Notes: a model not told the origin generated them from the letters alone. 64,000 bases of DNA from an uncultured Leifsonia sp. (GCF_945957465.1 NZ_CAMFLC010000002.1:1-64000), one strand, 5' to 3'. Counted from the first letter of the stretch, positions 47,451 through 55,697 are shown. A program made the numbers and translations.

Positions 47451-47924
47451 TCAGCGCAGCAGCCGCCCCTCCCGGTCGCGCGGGTTCACCGGGTGCCCGC
47501 TGAGGATGGAGACGCGGTTGAACGTGTTGATGGCCACGGCGATCCATTCGGCGGCGGCGAAGGCCGGTTCGCCGAGGACGGTGTGGGCGCCGACGAGGTC
47601 GGCGCGGGAGTCCTCGGTGAGCGGCAGCCGCGTCGCCGCCTCGGCGATGGCGAGCACGGCCCGCTCGCGTTCGTCGTAGAGCTCGGCGTCGCGCCAGGCG
47701 GGCAGCATGTCGAGCTTCTGCTGGGGGATGCCGGCCTTCCTGGCCTCGCGGGAGTGCAGGTCGAGGCAGTAGGCGCACGCGTTCAACTGGGACGCGCGCA
47801 CCTTGATGAGTTCGGTCTCCTGCCCGGTGAGGCCGTGCACCAGCGCGGCCTCGGCTGCGACGGCGGACCATGCTCTGGCGGCCTGCCAGACGTCGGGCAT
47901 GGACTTGTCCAGGTAGGGGATCAT
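47451..47924 (-). CDS. AhpD-like carboxymuconolactone decarboxylase-family protein
   Basis: A 157-residue AhpD-fold protein. The redox motif is CAYCLDLHS (CxxC followed by the conserved His) after ETELIKVRASQLNA. Members act in peroxide defence or as thiol reductases. GAGGA precedes the ATG at 47924. It follows the UBP zinc-finger gene by eight bases and so is probably the last gene of the three-gene minus-strand unit 49221-47451. Confidence 0.85.
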   Translation of the reverse strand: MIPYLDKSMPDVWQAARAWSAVAAEAALVHGLTGQETELIKVRASQLNACAYCLDLHSREARKAGIPQQKLDMLPAWRDAELYDERERAVLAIAEAATRLPLTEDSRADLVGAHTVLGEPAFAAAEWIAVAINTFNRVSILSGHPVNPRDREGRLLR

Positions 47925-47932
47925 CGGCTTCC

Positions 47933-48301
47933 TCAGCTCGACGCCTCGGCGTCCGCGCGGCGCATCAGGATCGCCCGCCAATCGGACGGCAGCCGCTCGG
48001 CCGGCCCGGGGACGGTCTGGTCGTACGGGTGGCTCGTCGGCGCCGCGAGTGTCGGGCCTTCCGCGTACTGGTCGGTGCGGAAGTCCCAGAACCAGTCCTC
48101 GCCCGGCTCGAAGCTCTGGATGTAGCGGTGTCCCGTCGCCGCGGCGTGCGCGCGGGCGTGGCGCGAAAGCGAGTCGTCGCAGCAGCCGACGTGGCCGCAG
48201 GCGGCGCAGCGCCGCAGGTGCACCCACCAGCCGCCGTCGCGCTCGCACTCGGCGCAGCCGGTTCCGCTGGGCGGAACTCCGGGGTCGATCCCGTCGGTCA
48301 T
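47933..48301 (-). CDS. UBP-type zinc finger protein
   Basis: A 122-residue protein whose first 75 residues are a UBP-type zinc finger: CAEC, CAACGHVGCC, HARAHAAATGH and then the FEPGEDWFWDF segment. In eukaryotes this fold binds ubiquitin C-termini; bacterial copies are widespread and their role is unknown. The ATG overlaps the stop of the DUF5996 gene (four bases). Confidence 0.85.
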   Translation of the reverse strand: MTDGIDPGVPPSGTGCAECERDGGWWVHLRRCAACGHVGCCDDSLSRHARAHAAATGHRYIQSFEPGEDWFWDFRTDQYAEGPTLAAPTSHPYDQTVPGPAERLPSDWRAILMRRADAEASS

Positions 48302-49221
48302 CGTTCACTCCTCACATGGTTCGGTGCGATCAGCAGGTCGGAGGGCCAGTCGCCGCGTGCCGCCGCCGCCCGGTAGGTGGCGCGCAGGAACGCGAGCGCG
48401 GTGGCGTCCGGATCGGCGGAGGTCCTGACCGTCTCGTACGGCAGCAGGAACTCGCCGAACTCCGCGCTGAACGACGCGCCGGCGGGCAGCTCGGCCTCCT
48501 CGTAGCCGTCGGGAGCCGGGTACGCGTACGAGTAGAACGCTCCTTCGGCTCCTCCACCCGGCCAGAAGCCGGCGCTGCTGAGCTCGTGCGAGTAACCCTC
48601 GCGCATCACACTGTCGGGACAGTTGGGCGCCCCGCCGGGGTGCGGGGGAGCGGTTCGGCCGGAGAACCGGGTGACGGCCAGGTCCATCGCGCCCCAGAAG
48701 AAGTGCACCGGGCTGACCTTGCCGCGGAACTCGGACCGGAAGGTCTGGAGCACGCGGTCCGCCTGGATCAGCTGCCGCCAGAACGCCTCGGCCTGCTCGG
48801 GCACGTAGGTGGCGTGCACGGTGTCGTCGGCGAACGGGATGGCCACCTCCACCTCGTTCGGCGACGGGTGGATGGCGACCTCGACCTCCAACCGGCGGAG
48901 CCCGTCGAAGACCCGGTCGTAGAACTGCGCGACCGACAGGCCGGGCAGCGGGACGGCCACGCTGCCGCCGTCGCTGGTGCGCACCAGCAGCACGTGGTCG
49001 ACGAAGTCGAAGGCGAGCTCGAGCAGGCGCGAGCCGACCGGGACGCCGCCGGTGGTGAGCCCGCGCGCATCGACCCGGAGGGTGACGTGCCACCAGTGGT
49101 TGACGGGCGCCGCCAGCGCCATCCGGATCTTGCCGACGATCTGCGTCCACATGTGCAGGGTGTCGCGGGTGGGCGTCCACGACTCCACTGCGAGCGACGG
49201 CCAGGATTCGTCCGTCGCCAT
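48298..49221 (-). CDS. DUF5996 family protein
   Basis: A 307-residue protein with features of the DUF5996 family (WPSLAVESWTPTRDTLHMWT, HWWHVTLRVDARGLTT, PVHFFWGAMDLAVTRFSGR). The function of the family is unknown. No signal peptide or membrane segments. ATG 49221 is chosen because CAGGAGGGC lies upstream. It heads the unit with the UBP zinc-finger and AhpD-like genes. Confidence 0.75.
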   Translation of the reverse strand: MATDESWPSLAVESWTPTRDTLHMWTQIVGKIRMALAAPVNHWWHVTLRVDARGLTTGGVPVGSRLLELAFDFVDHVLLVRTSDGGSVAVPLPGLSVAQFYDRVFDGLRRLEVEVAIHPSPNEVEVAIPFADDTVHATYVPEQAEAFWRQLIQADRVLQTFRSEFRGKVSPVHFFWGAMDLAVTRFSGRTAPPHPGGAPNCPDSVMREGYSHELSSAGFWPGGGAEGAFYSYAYPAPDGYEEAELPAGASFSAEFGEFLLPYETVRTSADPDATALAFLRATYRAAAARGDWPSDLLIAPNHVRSER

Positions 49222-49340
49222 GTTCGCCCTCCTGGTCGTCACAGCCTCACTCTAGTCCGCGGGTCGTCGTCGCGTCCGGGCGCCAGGGAGGGACCGGCGG
49301 GCCCTGGATGACGCTCCCGCCGGCGTGCGATCCTCGACCC

Positions 49341-49661
49341 ATGACCGACCTGCCCGCACCCATCCGAGCCTTCATCGACACCACGAACTCCGCCGACTCG
49401 GACGCCTTCGTCGCGGTCTTCACCGACGACGCCTACCTCGAGGATTGGGGCCGCGTCTTCCGCGGCCACGACGGCGCCCGCTCCTGGAACGCCAGCGACA
49501 ACATCGGCAAGCGGTCGCACTTCGTGGTCGACCGCGCCGAGCGCGACGGCGACGACTGGATCGTGACGGTGACCGTTACCGGCGACGGCTTCAACGGCAC
49601 CAGTCCGATCCGTTTCACCGTCGACGGCGACCGCATCTCGCGGATGGTGATCGCGCCGTAG
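49341..49661 (+). CDS. NTF2-like (SnoaL-type) protein
   Basis: A 106-residue NTF2-fold protein (APIRAFIDTTNSADSDAFVA, FTDDAYLEDWGRVFRGHDGA, RFTVDGDRISRMVIAP), as found in ketosteroid-isomerase-like domains. No ribosome-binding site is visible before the ATG, and it may be leaderless. After the TAG stop the same frame stays open for 38 more codons ending at 49776-49778. Confidence 0.7.
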   Translation: MTDLPAPIRAFIDTTNSADSDAFVAVFTDDAYLEDWGRVFRGHDGARSWNASDNIGKRSHFVVDRAERDGDDWIVTVTVTGDGFNGTSPIRFTVDGDRISRMVIAP

Positions 49662-49774
49662 GCCGCCGGGCTCACGCAGGACGAGTTGGAGCTTCCGCCC
49701 TGGGCCGGGGACCCCGGAATTCCACCGGAGGCACCAGTCGACCCTGATACGCGGACACCCGGCCTTCTACGGCC

Positions 49775-49984
49775 CTAACGGGCCCGGCGCCTGCGCACGA
49801 CACCGATCACGATCAGCACCAGCCCCACCACCAGCACGATCGGGCCGACGGTCGCCCACAGCGGGGACCCGCTCATCACCGACCCGCCCAGCACATCGAC
49901 TCCCTGCAGCAGCCAGACCAGCCCGAGGACGGCGAGGATCACGCCGGGTATGACGAACGGCAGGCTCGACTTCACGTTCCACAC
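49775..49984 (-). CDS. Small two-helix membrane protein
   Basis: A 69-residue protein with two hydrophobic helices (LPFVIPGVILAVLGLVWLL and LWATVGPIVLVVGLVLIVIG) and an Arg-rich C-terminus on the cytoplasmic side. I do not recognise a family. GTG 49984 is taken as start; GTG 49975 is an alternative. The three palindromic motifs at 50014-50068 lie just upstream and may control it. Confidence 0.6.
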   Translation of the reverse strand: MWNVKSSLPFVIPGVILAVLGLVWLLQGVDVLGGSVMSGSPLWATVGPIVLVVGLVLIVIGVVRRRRAR

Positions 49985-50013
49985 CCTATGCCGCCACCGC
50001 CGACGCGCGCGAT

Positions 50014-50068
50014 GAGATTCGTCACGAATCTCGTGTTTCGTGGCACGAATGTCGACATTCGTCACGAA
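50014..50068. repeat. Cluster of three TTCGT/ACGAA palindromic motifs
   Basis: Three inverted repeats with the same half-sites follow one another: TTCGTCACGAA (50018-50028, within the 19-base GAGATTCGTCACGAATCTC at 50014-50032), TTCGTGGCACGAA (50037-50049) and TTCGTCACGAA (50058-50068). Sites two and three also create the 18-bp perfect palindrome ACGAATGTCGACATTCGT (50045-50062). The spacing is about 20 bases, two helical turns. This suggests cooperative binding of a dimeric regulator upstream of the small membrane-protein gene. Confidence 0.6.
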
Positions 50069-50088
50069 GGTGCGAGGGTGCGCGGCGC

Positions 50089-51312
50089 TCAGCGGCGCCC
50101 GGCCCACGGATCGTAGTCGGCGAGCAGGTCGCCCTGCTCCGGGCGCTCGGCCTCCGGGACGTGCTGGAGGTTGATGCGCACGCGGTACCACTGCGAACTG
50201 GAGCCGCGCATGCCGTCGATCAGCTCGTCGGCGGGGTGCAGGTGCGCGGCGGCGTCGGGGTGGAGGTCGCGCCAGCGGGCGAGCGCCGCGGTCGCCTCCG
50301 GCTTGGTCTTGGTTCGCGCCACCTCGATCAGCGGCATCTGCGAGACGCGCCGGCCCGCGCCGTCGCCGGCGCGCGGCGGCTTCTCGGCCGGCCCCAGACG
50401 GGCGGCCAGGGCCAGGAGGGCGTCGAGCGTGCCGGGAGACGCGTCGATCCCGACGTGCGGGTCGCCGCGCTCGGCGAACCGGGTCAGCACCGTGGGAACG
50501 GTGAACTCCGACGGCCGGCGCGTGCGCACCTCGTCCCAGTCGAGCGGGGTCGACACGCGTGCGTCCGGCAGCGGCCGCACCGAGTACGCCGACGCCACCG
50601 TGCGGTCTTTGGCGTTCTGGTTGAAGTCGACGAAGACGCTCTCGCCGCGCTCCTCCTTCCACCACCGCGCCGTCGCCAGCCCCGGCGCCCGGTTCTCCAC
50701 CTCGCGGGCCAGCGTCTCGGCGGCGAGCCGGACGTCGGCGAAGCTCCAACGCGGCTCGATGCGCACGAGGATGTGCAGGCCCCGCGAGCCGCTGGTCTTC
50801 GGCCAGCCGACCAGATCGTGGTCTTCCAATACCTCCCGGGCGATGAAGGCGACGTCGACGATCTGCGACCAGTCGACGCCCGGCATCGGGTCCAGGTCCA
50901 CTCGCAGCTCGTCGGGATGGTCGAGGTCCTCCGCGCGCACGGCGTGCGGGTTGAGGTCCAGGCAGCCGAGGTTCGACACCCAGGCGAGACCGGCGGCGTC
51001 GCGCAGCACCGCCTCCTCCGCCGACGTGCCGCGCGCATAGTGCAGCGTCGCCGTGTCGATGTAGTCGGGATGCCCCTCCGGTACCCGCTTCTGGAAGAAC
51101 GGCTCCTGGCCGAGTCCCTTCACGAAGCGCTTCAGCACCATCGGCCGGCCTCCGGCGCCACGCAGCGCGCCGTCGGCGACCGCGATGTAGTAGCGCGCGA
51201 GATCGAGCTTGGTCAGCCCCGGCTCGGGGAACACCACCTTGTCCGGGCTCGAGATCCGCACCTCGTGGCCGCCGACCTCGAGGAACGTCTCGGACTTCGA
51301 CGACGGGGTCAT
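50089..51312 (-). CDS. Stand-alone LigD-type polymerase (primase-polymerase) domain protein
   Basis: A 407-residue protein with the archaeo-eukaryotic primase-like polymerase domain of bacterial non-homologous end-joining ligase LigD. N-terminal SSPDKVVFPEPGLTKLDLARYY and KRFVKGLGQEPFFQKR, the catalytic aspartates in RVDLDPMPGVDW and the SGSRGLHILVRI motif are present. The ligase and nuclease domains of full LigD are absent, and no Ku gene is in the window. The C-terminal ~110 residues include a basic, low-complexity linker. The start lacks a good ribosome-binding site, and TAACGT six bases upstream may be a leaderless -10. Confidence 0.87.
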   Translation of the reverse strand: MTPSSKSETFLEVGGHEVRISSPDKVVFPEPGLTKLDLARYYIAVADGALRGAGGRPMVLKRFVKGLGQEPFFQKRVPEGHPDYIDTATLHYARGTSAEEAVLRDAAGLAWVSNLGCLDLNPHAVRAEDLDHPDELRVDLDPMPGVDWSQIVDVAFIAREVLEDHDLVGWPKTSGSRGLHILVRIEPRWSFADVRLAAETLAREVENRAPGLATARWWKEERGESVFVDFNQNAKDRTVASAYSVRPLPDARVSTPLDWDEVRTRRPSEFTVPTVLTRFAERGDPHVGIDASPGTLDALLALAARLGPAEKPPRAGDGAGRRVSQMPLIEVARTKTKPEATAALARWRDLHPDAAAHLHPADELIDGMRGSSSQWYRVRINLQHVPEAERPEQGDLLADYDPWAGRR

Positions 51313-51448
51313 GCCGCCACGTTAGCCGCGGGTGCCGGACGGGGCCAGGGGTGGCGTCAGCTCGGCTTGCTCGAATGACGGCCATCCGGCTAGGTTAAAT
51401 CTCGCATTGAAATAATCGATGCTAGTTACGCGAATAGGGCCATAGACT

Positions 51449-51748
51449 GTGAAATTGAAGAACAAGGTTGTTTCAACGATCATTGCGGCCGGCGCACTGA
51501 CCATCGGGGCGAGCCTCGGCGCAACGCCTGCGAACGCATACACGAGCTACCCCGAGGGTGGAACGTGGGATTACGGCAACTCGGGAAAGACATGGTCCAA
51601 CTATCACCACGGCTCTAAGAAGCACCGCTCGACTGCCTGCAATTCCATCACCTGCCTCCGGTCGGCTGACGCGGCGAAGGGCAACTGGTCCTACTCCTCT
51701 GCCTCGTGGACCGTGACCGGGAACACCTGGTACTACTACAACTACTGA
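51449..51748 (+). CDS. Lactococcin 972-family bacteriocin precursor
   Basis: A 99-residue secreted peptide. Residues 1-30 are a Sec signal peptide (MKLKNKVVSTIIAAGALTIG ... ANA). The mature part has the lactococcin 972 hallmarks: GGTWDYG at the N-terminus, SNYHHGSKKH in the middle and the aromatic C-terminus NTWYYYNY. Lactococcin 972 binds lipid II and blocks septum formation. The mature peptide of about 69 residues is close to the 66 of lactococcin 972 but has two cysteines (ACNSITC). The surrounding DNA is visibly less GC-rich than its neighbours. The start is GTG with weak upstream AGGG. It is the first gene of a five-gene operon. Confidence 0.88.
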   Translation: MKLKNKVVSTIIAAGALTIGASLGATPANAYTSYPEGGTWDYGNSGKTWSNYHHGSKKHRSTACNSITCLRSADAAKGNWSYSSASWTVTGNTWYYYNY

Positions 51749-51753
51749 GGTAC

Positions 51754-51790
51754 GAGGGGTGGGCCGGCGAGAATCGCCGTCCCACCCCTC
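51754..51790 (+). terminator. Strong hairpin between bacteriocin and downstream genes
   Basis: GAGGGGTGGG-C-CGGCGA (51754-51770) pairs with TCGCCG-T-CCCACCCCTC (51774-51790), a 16-bp stem with one mismatch and a 3-base loop, six bases after the bacteriocin stop. It probably attenuates transcription so that the bacteriocin is made in excess over the transporter proteins. Confidence 0.7.
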
Positions 51791-51806
51791 AGCTCGTGAG
51801 GCAGCG

Positions 51807-52430
51807 ATGAAGACGATCAGCTCAGCGATAGGGATTGTGATCTCCAGCGTTCTCGTGCTCAGCGGATGCTCTCCGAGCGATTCATCCGTCGGGGATTCAT
51901 CTACTCCGCCACGCGTTACGGCTGCGGCGGCCGCCGGCTGGAAAGACGAGTTCGCCGATGCGTCCCGCCGCGCACGGACGGACTTCGAAAGAAGCGCCTT
52001 GTCTGATGGCCGCATTACGGACGCCGAGTTCTCTGAGATGGAGAACGGGTTCGCAGGGTGCCTTCGCGACCACAACGTGACCTTCGATGGCTTCGGAGTC
52101 GGAGGTGGTTACGGGTTCACCCCACGTACAGGCACGACGACCGAAGAAGCCAACTCGATCGCCGATGACTGCTCGGCTCGCTCCGGTCTCGACACCGTCG
52201 GCTACCTCTATTTCGCGATGCAGAGAAACCCGCAGAATCTCGACGAGGCCACGATCACCGCCGCGTGCCTGGTGAAGAAGAAGGTCGTCCCGCCGAGCTA
52301 CTCGGCTCGTGACTATTCCCGTGACGCTCCGACGCAGGCGTTCCCGTTCAGTGACAAGACCTCCGGAGACAAGGCGCTAGAACAGTGCAGCACCGACCCA
52401 CTGGGTCTACTGGAGAGCCGGGAACGATGA
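51807..52430 (+). CDS. Lipoprotein of the bacteriocin operon
   Basis: A 207-residue putative lipoprotein with lipobox cysteine at residue 21 (VLVLSGC). The mature part has several cysteines (GCLRDHN, DDCSARSG, AACLVKKK, EQCSTDP) and no recognised domain. ATG 51807 has GAGG six bases upstream. It overlaps the next gene by four bases. Position suggests a role in immunity or presentation of the bacteriocin at the membrane. Confidence 0.75.
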   Translation: MKTISSAIGIVISSVLVLSGCSPSDSSVGDSSTPPRVTAAAAAGWKDEFADASRRARTDFERSALSDGRITDAEFSEMENGFAGCLRDHNVTFDGFGVGGGYGFTPRTGTTTEEANSIADDCSARSGLDTVGYLYFAMQRNPQNLDEATITAACLVKKKVVPPSYSARDYSRDAPTQAFPFSDKTSGDKALEQCSTDPLGLLESRER

Positions 52431-53491
52431 CGTCCCGAATGCCCGCGCGGCTCGCGGTGATCGCGGTCATCATCGTCGCGGTCTTCGCCTCGGGGATCAC
52501 CGCGGCATGGTTGTGGTTCCTTGCGGATCCCCCGACTTCCCTCGCCTCGGCGCAGCCCGCGACGGAAGCGCCGGTCGGCTATCGGGAGTACACCGACACT
52601 CGGGCCGTCACGCTCCGGGTGGACTATGCCGGTGGATCGACACTCGAGTCGGGGCTCGCCGGGCGCATCACGTCGTCGGAATGCGCACCGGGCGCTGTGA
52701 TCGAATCGGGCTCCATTCTCGCGTCCATCGACGGACGACCCGTCGTGGCCCTTGCCACGTCCGTACCTCTCTGGCGCGATCTCCGCGCGGGCGACAGAGG
52801 CGACGACGTGAGGAGCCTCCAGACAGAACTCCGCCGCCTCGGATACGCGATCGTGGCAGATGGAGTCGTCGGCGCGCGGAGCCTCATCGCTTTCGCGGAT
52901 CTTGTGGGATCGGCCGGGGAACGGCAGCCGGGCCTCGACACTGTCGATGTCGGGCGGATCGTATGGCTTCCTTCGCAGTCCGTGACGATCGGTGAGTGCC
53001 GGGCGCACACAGGCTCACGGCTGGAAGCTGGGGAAACGATCGCATCGGTCGCGGAGCGCGTCACACGCGTCTCGCTGACCGAGCCGCTTCCCGAACTGAC
53101 AGGCGTCCAGCGAAACGTGACTGTCGACTCCGTCACCGTCCCGCTCGAGACCGGTGCTGTGATCGAGCAGTCCGCTCTGGATCGCCTATCGACGACGCCC
53201 TCCTTCACCCACGATCAGGATGGCCGAGGGCGCGAAAACGAAAGCGAATCGGGAGGATCTCGGAGCATCAGCGCCACTGTCGAGTTCGCGAAGCCGCTCG
53301 TTGTCGGCGTCGTGCCGCCGTCTTCCGTCTACGCGATCGCGGGTAGCGCCGGGTGCGTGGCGACTGCGCGTGGCCCTGCGGCAGTGACGATCGTGGGTTC
53401 CCAGCTCGGGCAGACGTTCATTCTGTTCACGAAGGGTGACAAGCCGGCGAAGGTTCGGTTGCCCTACGGGGAACCCGCGCCGTGCGCGTAG
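52427..53491 (+). CDS. Membrane-anchored peptidoglycan-binding-like protein of the bacteriocin operon
   Basis: A 354-residue protein with one N-terminal membrane helix (LAVIAVIIVAVFASGITAAW), then an extracellular region. The segment LRAGDRGDDVRSLQTELRRL followed by GYAIVADGVVGARSL is a peptidoglycan-binding domain 1 motif. Short beta-rich stretches around it recall membrane-fusion (HlyD-like) adaptors of the kind found with lactococcin 972-type ABC transporters. It probably links the ABC pair to the cell envelope. Confidence 0.75.
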   Translation: MTSRMPARLAVIAVIIVAVFASGITAAWLWFLADPPTSLASAQPATEAPVGYREYTDTRAVTLRVDYAGGSTLESGLAGRITSSECAPGAVIESGSILASIDGRPVVALATSVPLWRDLRAGDRGDDVRSLQTELRRLGYAIVADGVVGARSLIAFADLVGSAGERQPGLDTVDVGRIVWLPSQSVTIGECRAHTGSRLEAGETIASVAERVTRVSLTEPLPELTGVQRNVTVDSVTVPLETGAVIEQSALDRLSTTPSFTHDQDGRGRENESESGGSRSISATVEFAKPLVVGVVPPSSVYAIAGSAGCVATARGPAAVTIVGSQLGQTFILFTKGDKPAKVRLPYGEPAPCA

Positions 53492-54102
53492 CCCTGGAGA
53501 ACGTCGGCCATCGGTTCGGAGGCGGGAGCGATTGGCTCTTCCGGTATCTGGACTTCGAGTTCCTGCCTGGCGAGATCTATGCGCTGACCGGGCCGTCCGG
53601 ATCGGGCAAGAGCACGCTGCTCTCGCTGCTCGCCGGCCGGGATCGACCCCGCGAAGGGGCGATCCGCTTCACCGATGTGGAACGGGTGAGCTGGGTCTTT
53701 CAGAATCCCTTCGGTGCGCCGAGGCGGACCGCGCTGGATCACGTCGTCCTGCCGATCATCGCCGCAGGTGCGTCGGCTGCTTCGGCCGAGGCCGAAGCTC
53801 AGTCGTTGCTAGTTCGAGTCGGCTTAGGATCCATCGCGCATCGACAATTCCGTGAACTCTCCGGGGGAGAGGCGCAACGGTTGATGCTCGCACGCGGGCT
53901 GGCTAGTCGGCCGAGCCTGCTCCTGGTCGACGAACCGACAGCACAGCTCGACCGGCGCACTGCGGAACGTGTCGATTCGGCGATCGGTGCGGTCGCGGAT
54001 CCGAGAACGATCGTGATCGTGGCAACGCATGACATGCGCACGCGCGCTGCATGCACGAGGCATCTCGATCTCGGCGCTCGAGATGGGTATCGCCACGAAT
54101 GA
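53482..54102 (+). CDS. ABC transporter ATPase of the bacteriocin operon
   Basis: A 206-residue LolD/MacB-like ATPase: Walker A GPSGSGKS, Q-loop VFQNPFG, signature LSGGEAQRLMLARGL, Walker B LLLVDEPTAQLD and switch His in VATHD. It starts at GTG within the last codons of the upstream gene, overlapping it by ten bases. With the next gene it forms an ABC transporter that probably provides immunity or supports export of the bacteriocin. Confidence 0.87.
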   Translation: MRVALENVGHRFGGGSDWLFRYLDFEFLPGEIYALTGPSGSGKSTLLSLLAGRDRPREGAIRFTDVERVSWVFQNPFGAPRRTALDHVVLPIIAAGASAASAEAEAQSLLVRVGLGSIAHRQFRELSGGEAQRLMLARGLASRPSLLLVDEPTAQLDRRTAERVDSAIGAVADPRTIVIVATHDMRTRAACTRHLDLGARDGYRHE

Positions 54103-55172
54103 AGCTCTCCACTCTGCTGCGCGAAACGATCCGGAACACCGTCACAGGTACGTCTCGCTTCGTTCTGAACACCATCCTTCTCGGCGCTGTCGTCACGGCA
54201 CTCGCCCTCGTCGATCAGATGTCGATCACTCGGCTCCTGGCTGAAGCCGAGGCATTTCGCTCGTCCGGGGCCGCGACGGAAGTCCTGGTCGCCGAAGACC
54301 GAGTGGACGGGCCAGCGTGCGAGGCACTGGCCGATGCGCCTGGAGTCGCCCATGCGGGAGCTGTGAAGGCGTCTGCCAGTCGCGTCACAGTCGCCGCCCT
54401 CCCGGAGGCACCCGTCCCGCTCTACGAGGTCTCCCCGGGCTTCGCCGCGATCCTGACGGGTGCTGATGTTTCATCGCGCGGGGTACTCATCCCGGATGAT
54501 CTCGCGCAGTCCCTCGGCGCGTCGGCCGGAGCGCAGGTCACGACCGACTCGGGGCCGATGACGATCGCTTCGGTCTACGGCTATCCGTCGGACGGCCGCA
54601 GACCAGGCTTCGGATATGCGATCCTCTCTCCCACGCAGGCGTCGCGAACCTTCGACGAATGCTGGGTTACGGCGTGGCCGCAGGTGCCGAATCTGCGTTC
54701 GTTGCTGCTGACCGCCGTGCTCACGGCGGACAAGGCGAGCAGCACCAAACCGAGCGTGATCCAACTCAATTCGTCATTGGGCGGTTCGTTCGACGGGTTT
54801 GCGTCGTTCAGGGAACGCCTGACGAGAGCTGCGACTCCGTCCTCTTTCGTCGTCGCGATCGGTCTGGGTTTCGTCAGCGTCAGGATGAGGAGGCTCGAGT
54901 TGACCTCCGCCTTGCACGCGGGTGTGGCCAAGAGCGATCTCCTCGCGCTGAACCTTCTCGAGGCGAGTGCTTGGGCCGGCGCAGCGGGGGCGTTGGCCGT
55001 CGGGGTCGTCTCCGCGGCAGCGTGGGCGGGGTCGCACGGAGACCAGTCGGCCGTTTTCGAATCCACGGTGGGGGTCCCGCTGGCCGGCGTGGCCGGAGCG
55101 CTGCTCGGAGTGGTCATCGCGTCGTCGTCGATCAGCGAGAGACGCTTGCTCCGTTACTTCAAGGACCGATGA
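54099..55172 (+). CDS. FtsX/MacB-like membrane subunit of the bacteriocin operon
   Basis: A 357-residue membrane protein. There is one N-terminal helix (FVLNTILLGAVVTALALVDQ), a large extracellular domain (about 50-245), then three C-terminal hydrophobic segments (FVVAIGLGFVSV, AWAGAAGALAVGVVSAAAWA, LAGVAGALLGVVIASS). This is the topology of MacB/FtsX-type subunits. ATG overlaps the ATPase stop. Together with the ATPase and the anchored adaptor it resembles the transporter conserved with lactococcin 972-type peptides. Confidence 0.75.
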   Translation: MKLSTLLRETIRNTVTGTSRFVLNTILLGAVVTALALVDQMSITRLLAEAEAFRSSGAATEVLVAEDRVDGPACEALADAPGVAHAGAVKASASRVTVAALPEAPVPLYEVSPGFAAILTGADVSSRGVLIPDDLAQSLGASAGAQVTTDSGPMTIASVYGYPSDGRRPGFGYAILSPTQASRTFDECWVTAWPQVPNLRSLLLTAVLTADKASSTKPSVIQLNSSLGGSFDGFASFRERLTRAATPSSFVVAIGLGFVSVRMRRLELTSALHAGVAKSDLLALNLLEASAWAGAAGALAVGVVSAAAWAGSHGDQSAVFESTVGVPLAGVAGALLGVVIASSSISERRLLRYFKDR

Positions 55173-55184
55173 GGGCACAGCCGC

Positions 55185-55616
55185 TCACTGCAGGCAGAAC
55201 TCGTTGCCCTCCGGGTCGCGCATCATGATCGCGAACTCGTCGTAGGGGCCCCACCTGCCGTCGAGCACCTTCTCGACGGTGGCGCCGAGGGCGACGAGCC
55301 GGTCGCGTTCGGCTTCCACCTCTTCGCGCGTCGCGTGCCGGCCGCTCGCCGGGCTGATGTCGAGGTGCATGCGGTTGCGGTGCCGCTTCTCGTGGTCGTA
55401 GCGGGCGAAGTAGAAGCGCTGGTGCGCGGGATCCTCGTCCCACGCGACGGCGCGCGCGGCGAGGTCGTCGTCGGTCAGGCCGGCGGCGCGCAACTCCGCC
55501 TCCTCTTCTTCGGTCAGCCACTGCGGCTCCGGATAACCCATGACGGCCGCCCAGAACCGGGCGAGCGCCGCCGGATCGTGGGCGTGGAAGGTGACGTTGG
55601 CGATCCGTGCGGTCAT
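55185..55616 (-). CDS. VOC/glyoxalase-like protein
   Basis: A 143-residue single VOC-fold protein: ARIANVTFHAHDPAALARFW at the N-terminus, MHLDISP in the middle and RDPEGNEFCLQ at the C-terminus, typical of the Glyoxalase_6/SgaA-like group. No metal-binding triad can be assigned with certainty. It converges on the bacteriocin operon with 12 bases between stops and lies back-to-back with the second AKR6-type gene. Function unknown. Confidence 0.8.
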   Translation of the reverse strand: MTARIANVTFHAHDPAALARFWAAVMGYPEPQWLTEEEEAELRAAGLTDDDLAARAVAWDEDPAHQRFYFARYDHEKRHRNRMHLDISPASGRHATREEVEAERDRLVALGATVEKVLDGRWGPYDEFAIMMRDPEGNEFCLQ

Positions 55617-55697
55617 GGTGGGGAGTCTAGGTCCGCCAGTGTGCCGCCATCCACAGGACTCATCATCGCTACCACTGAATCCCAGAACCTCCCACTG

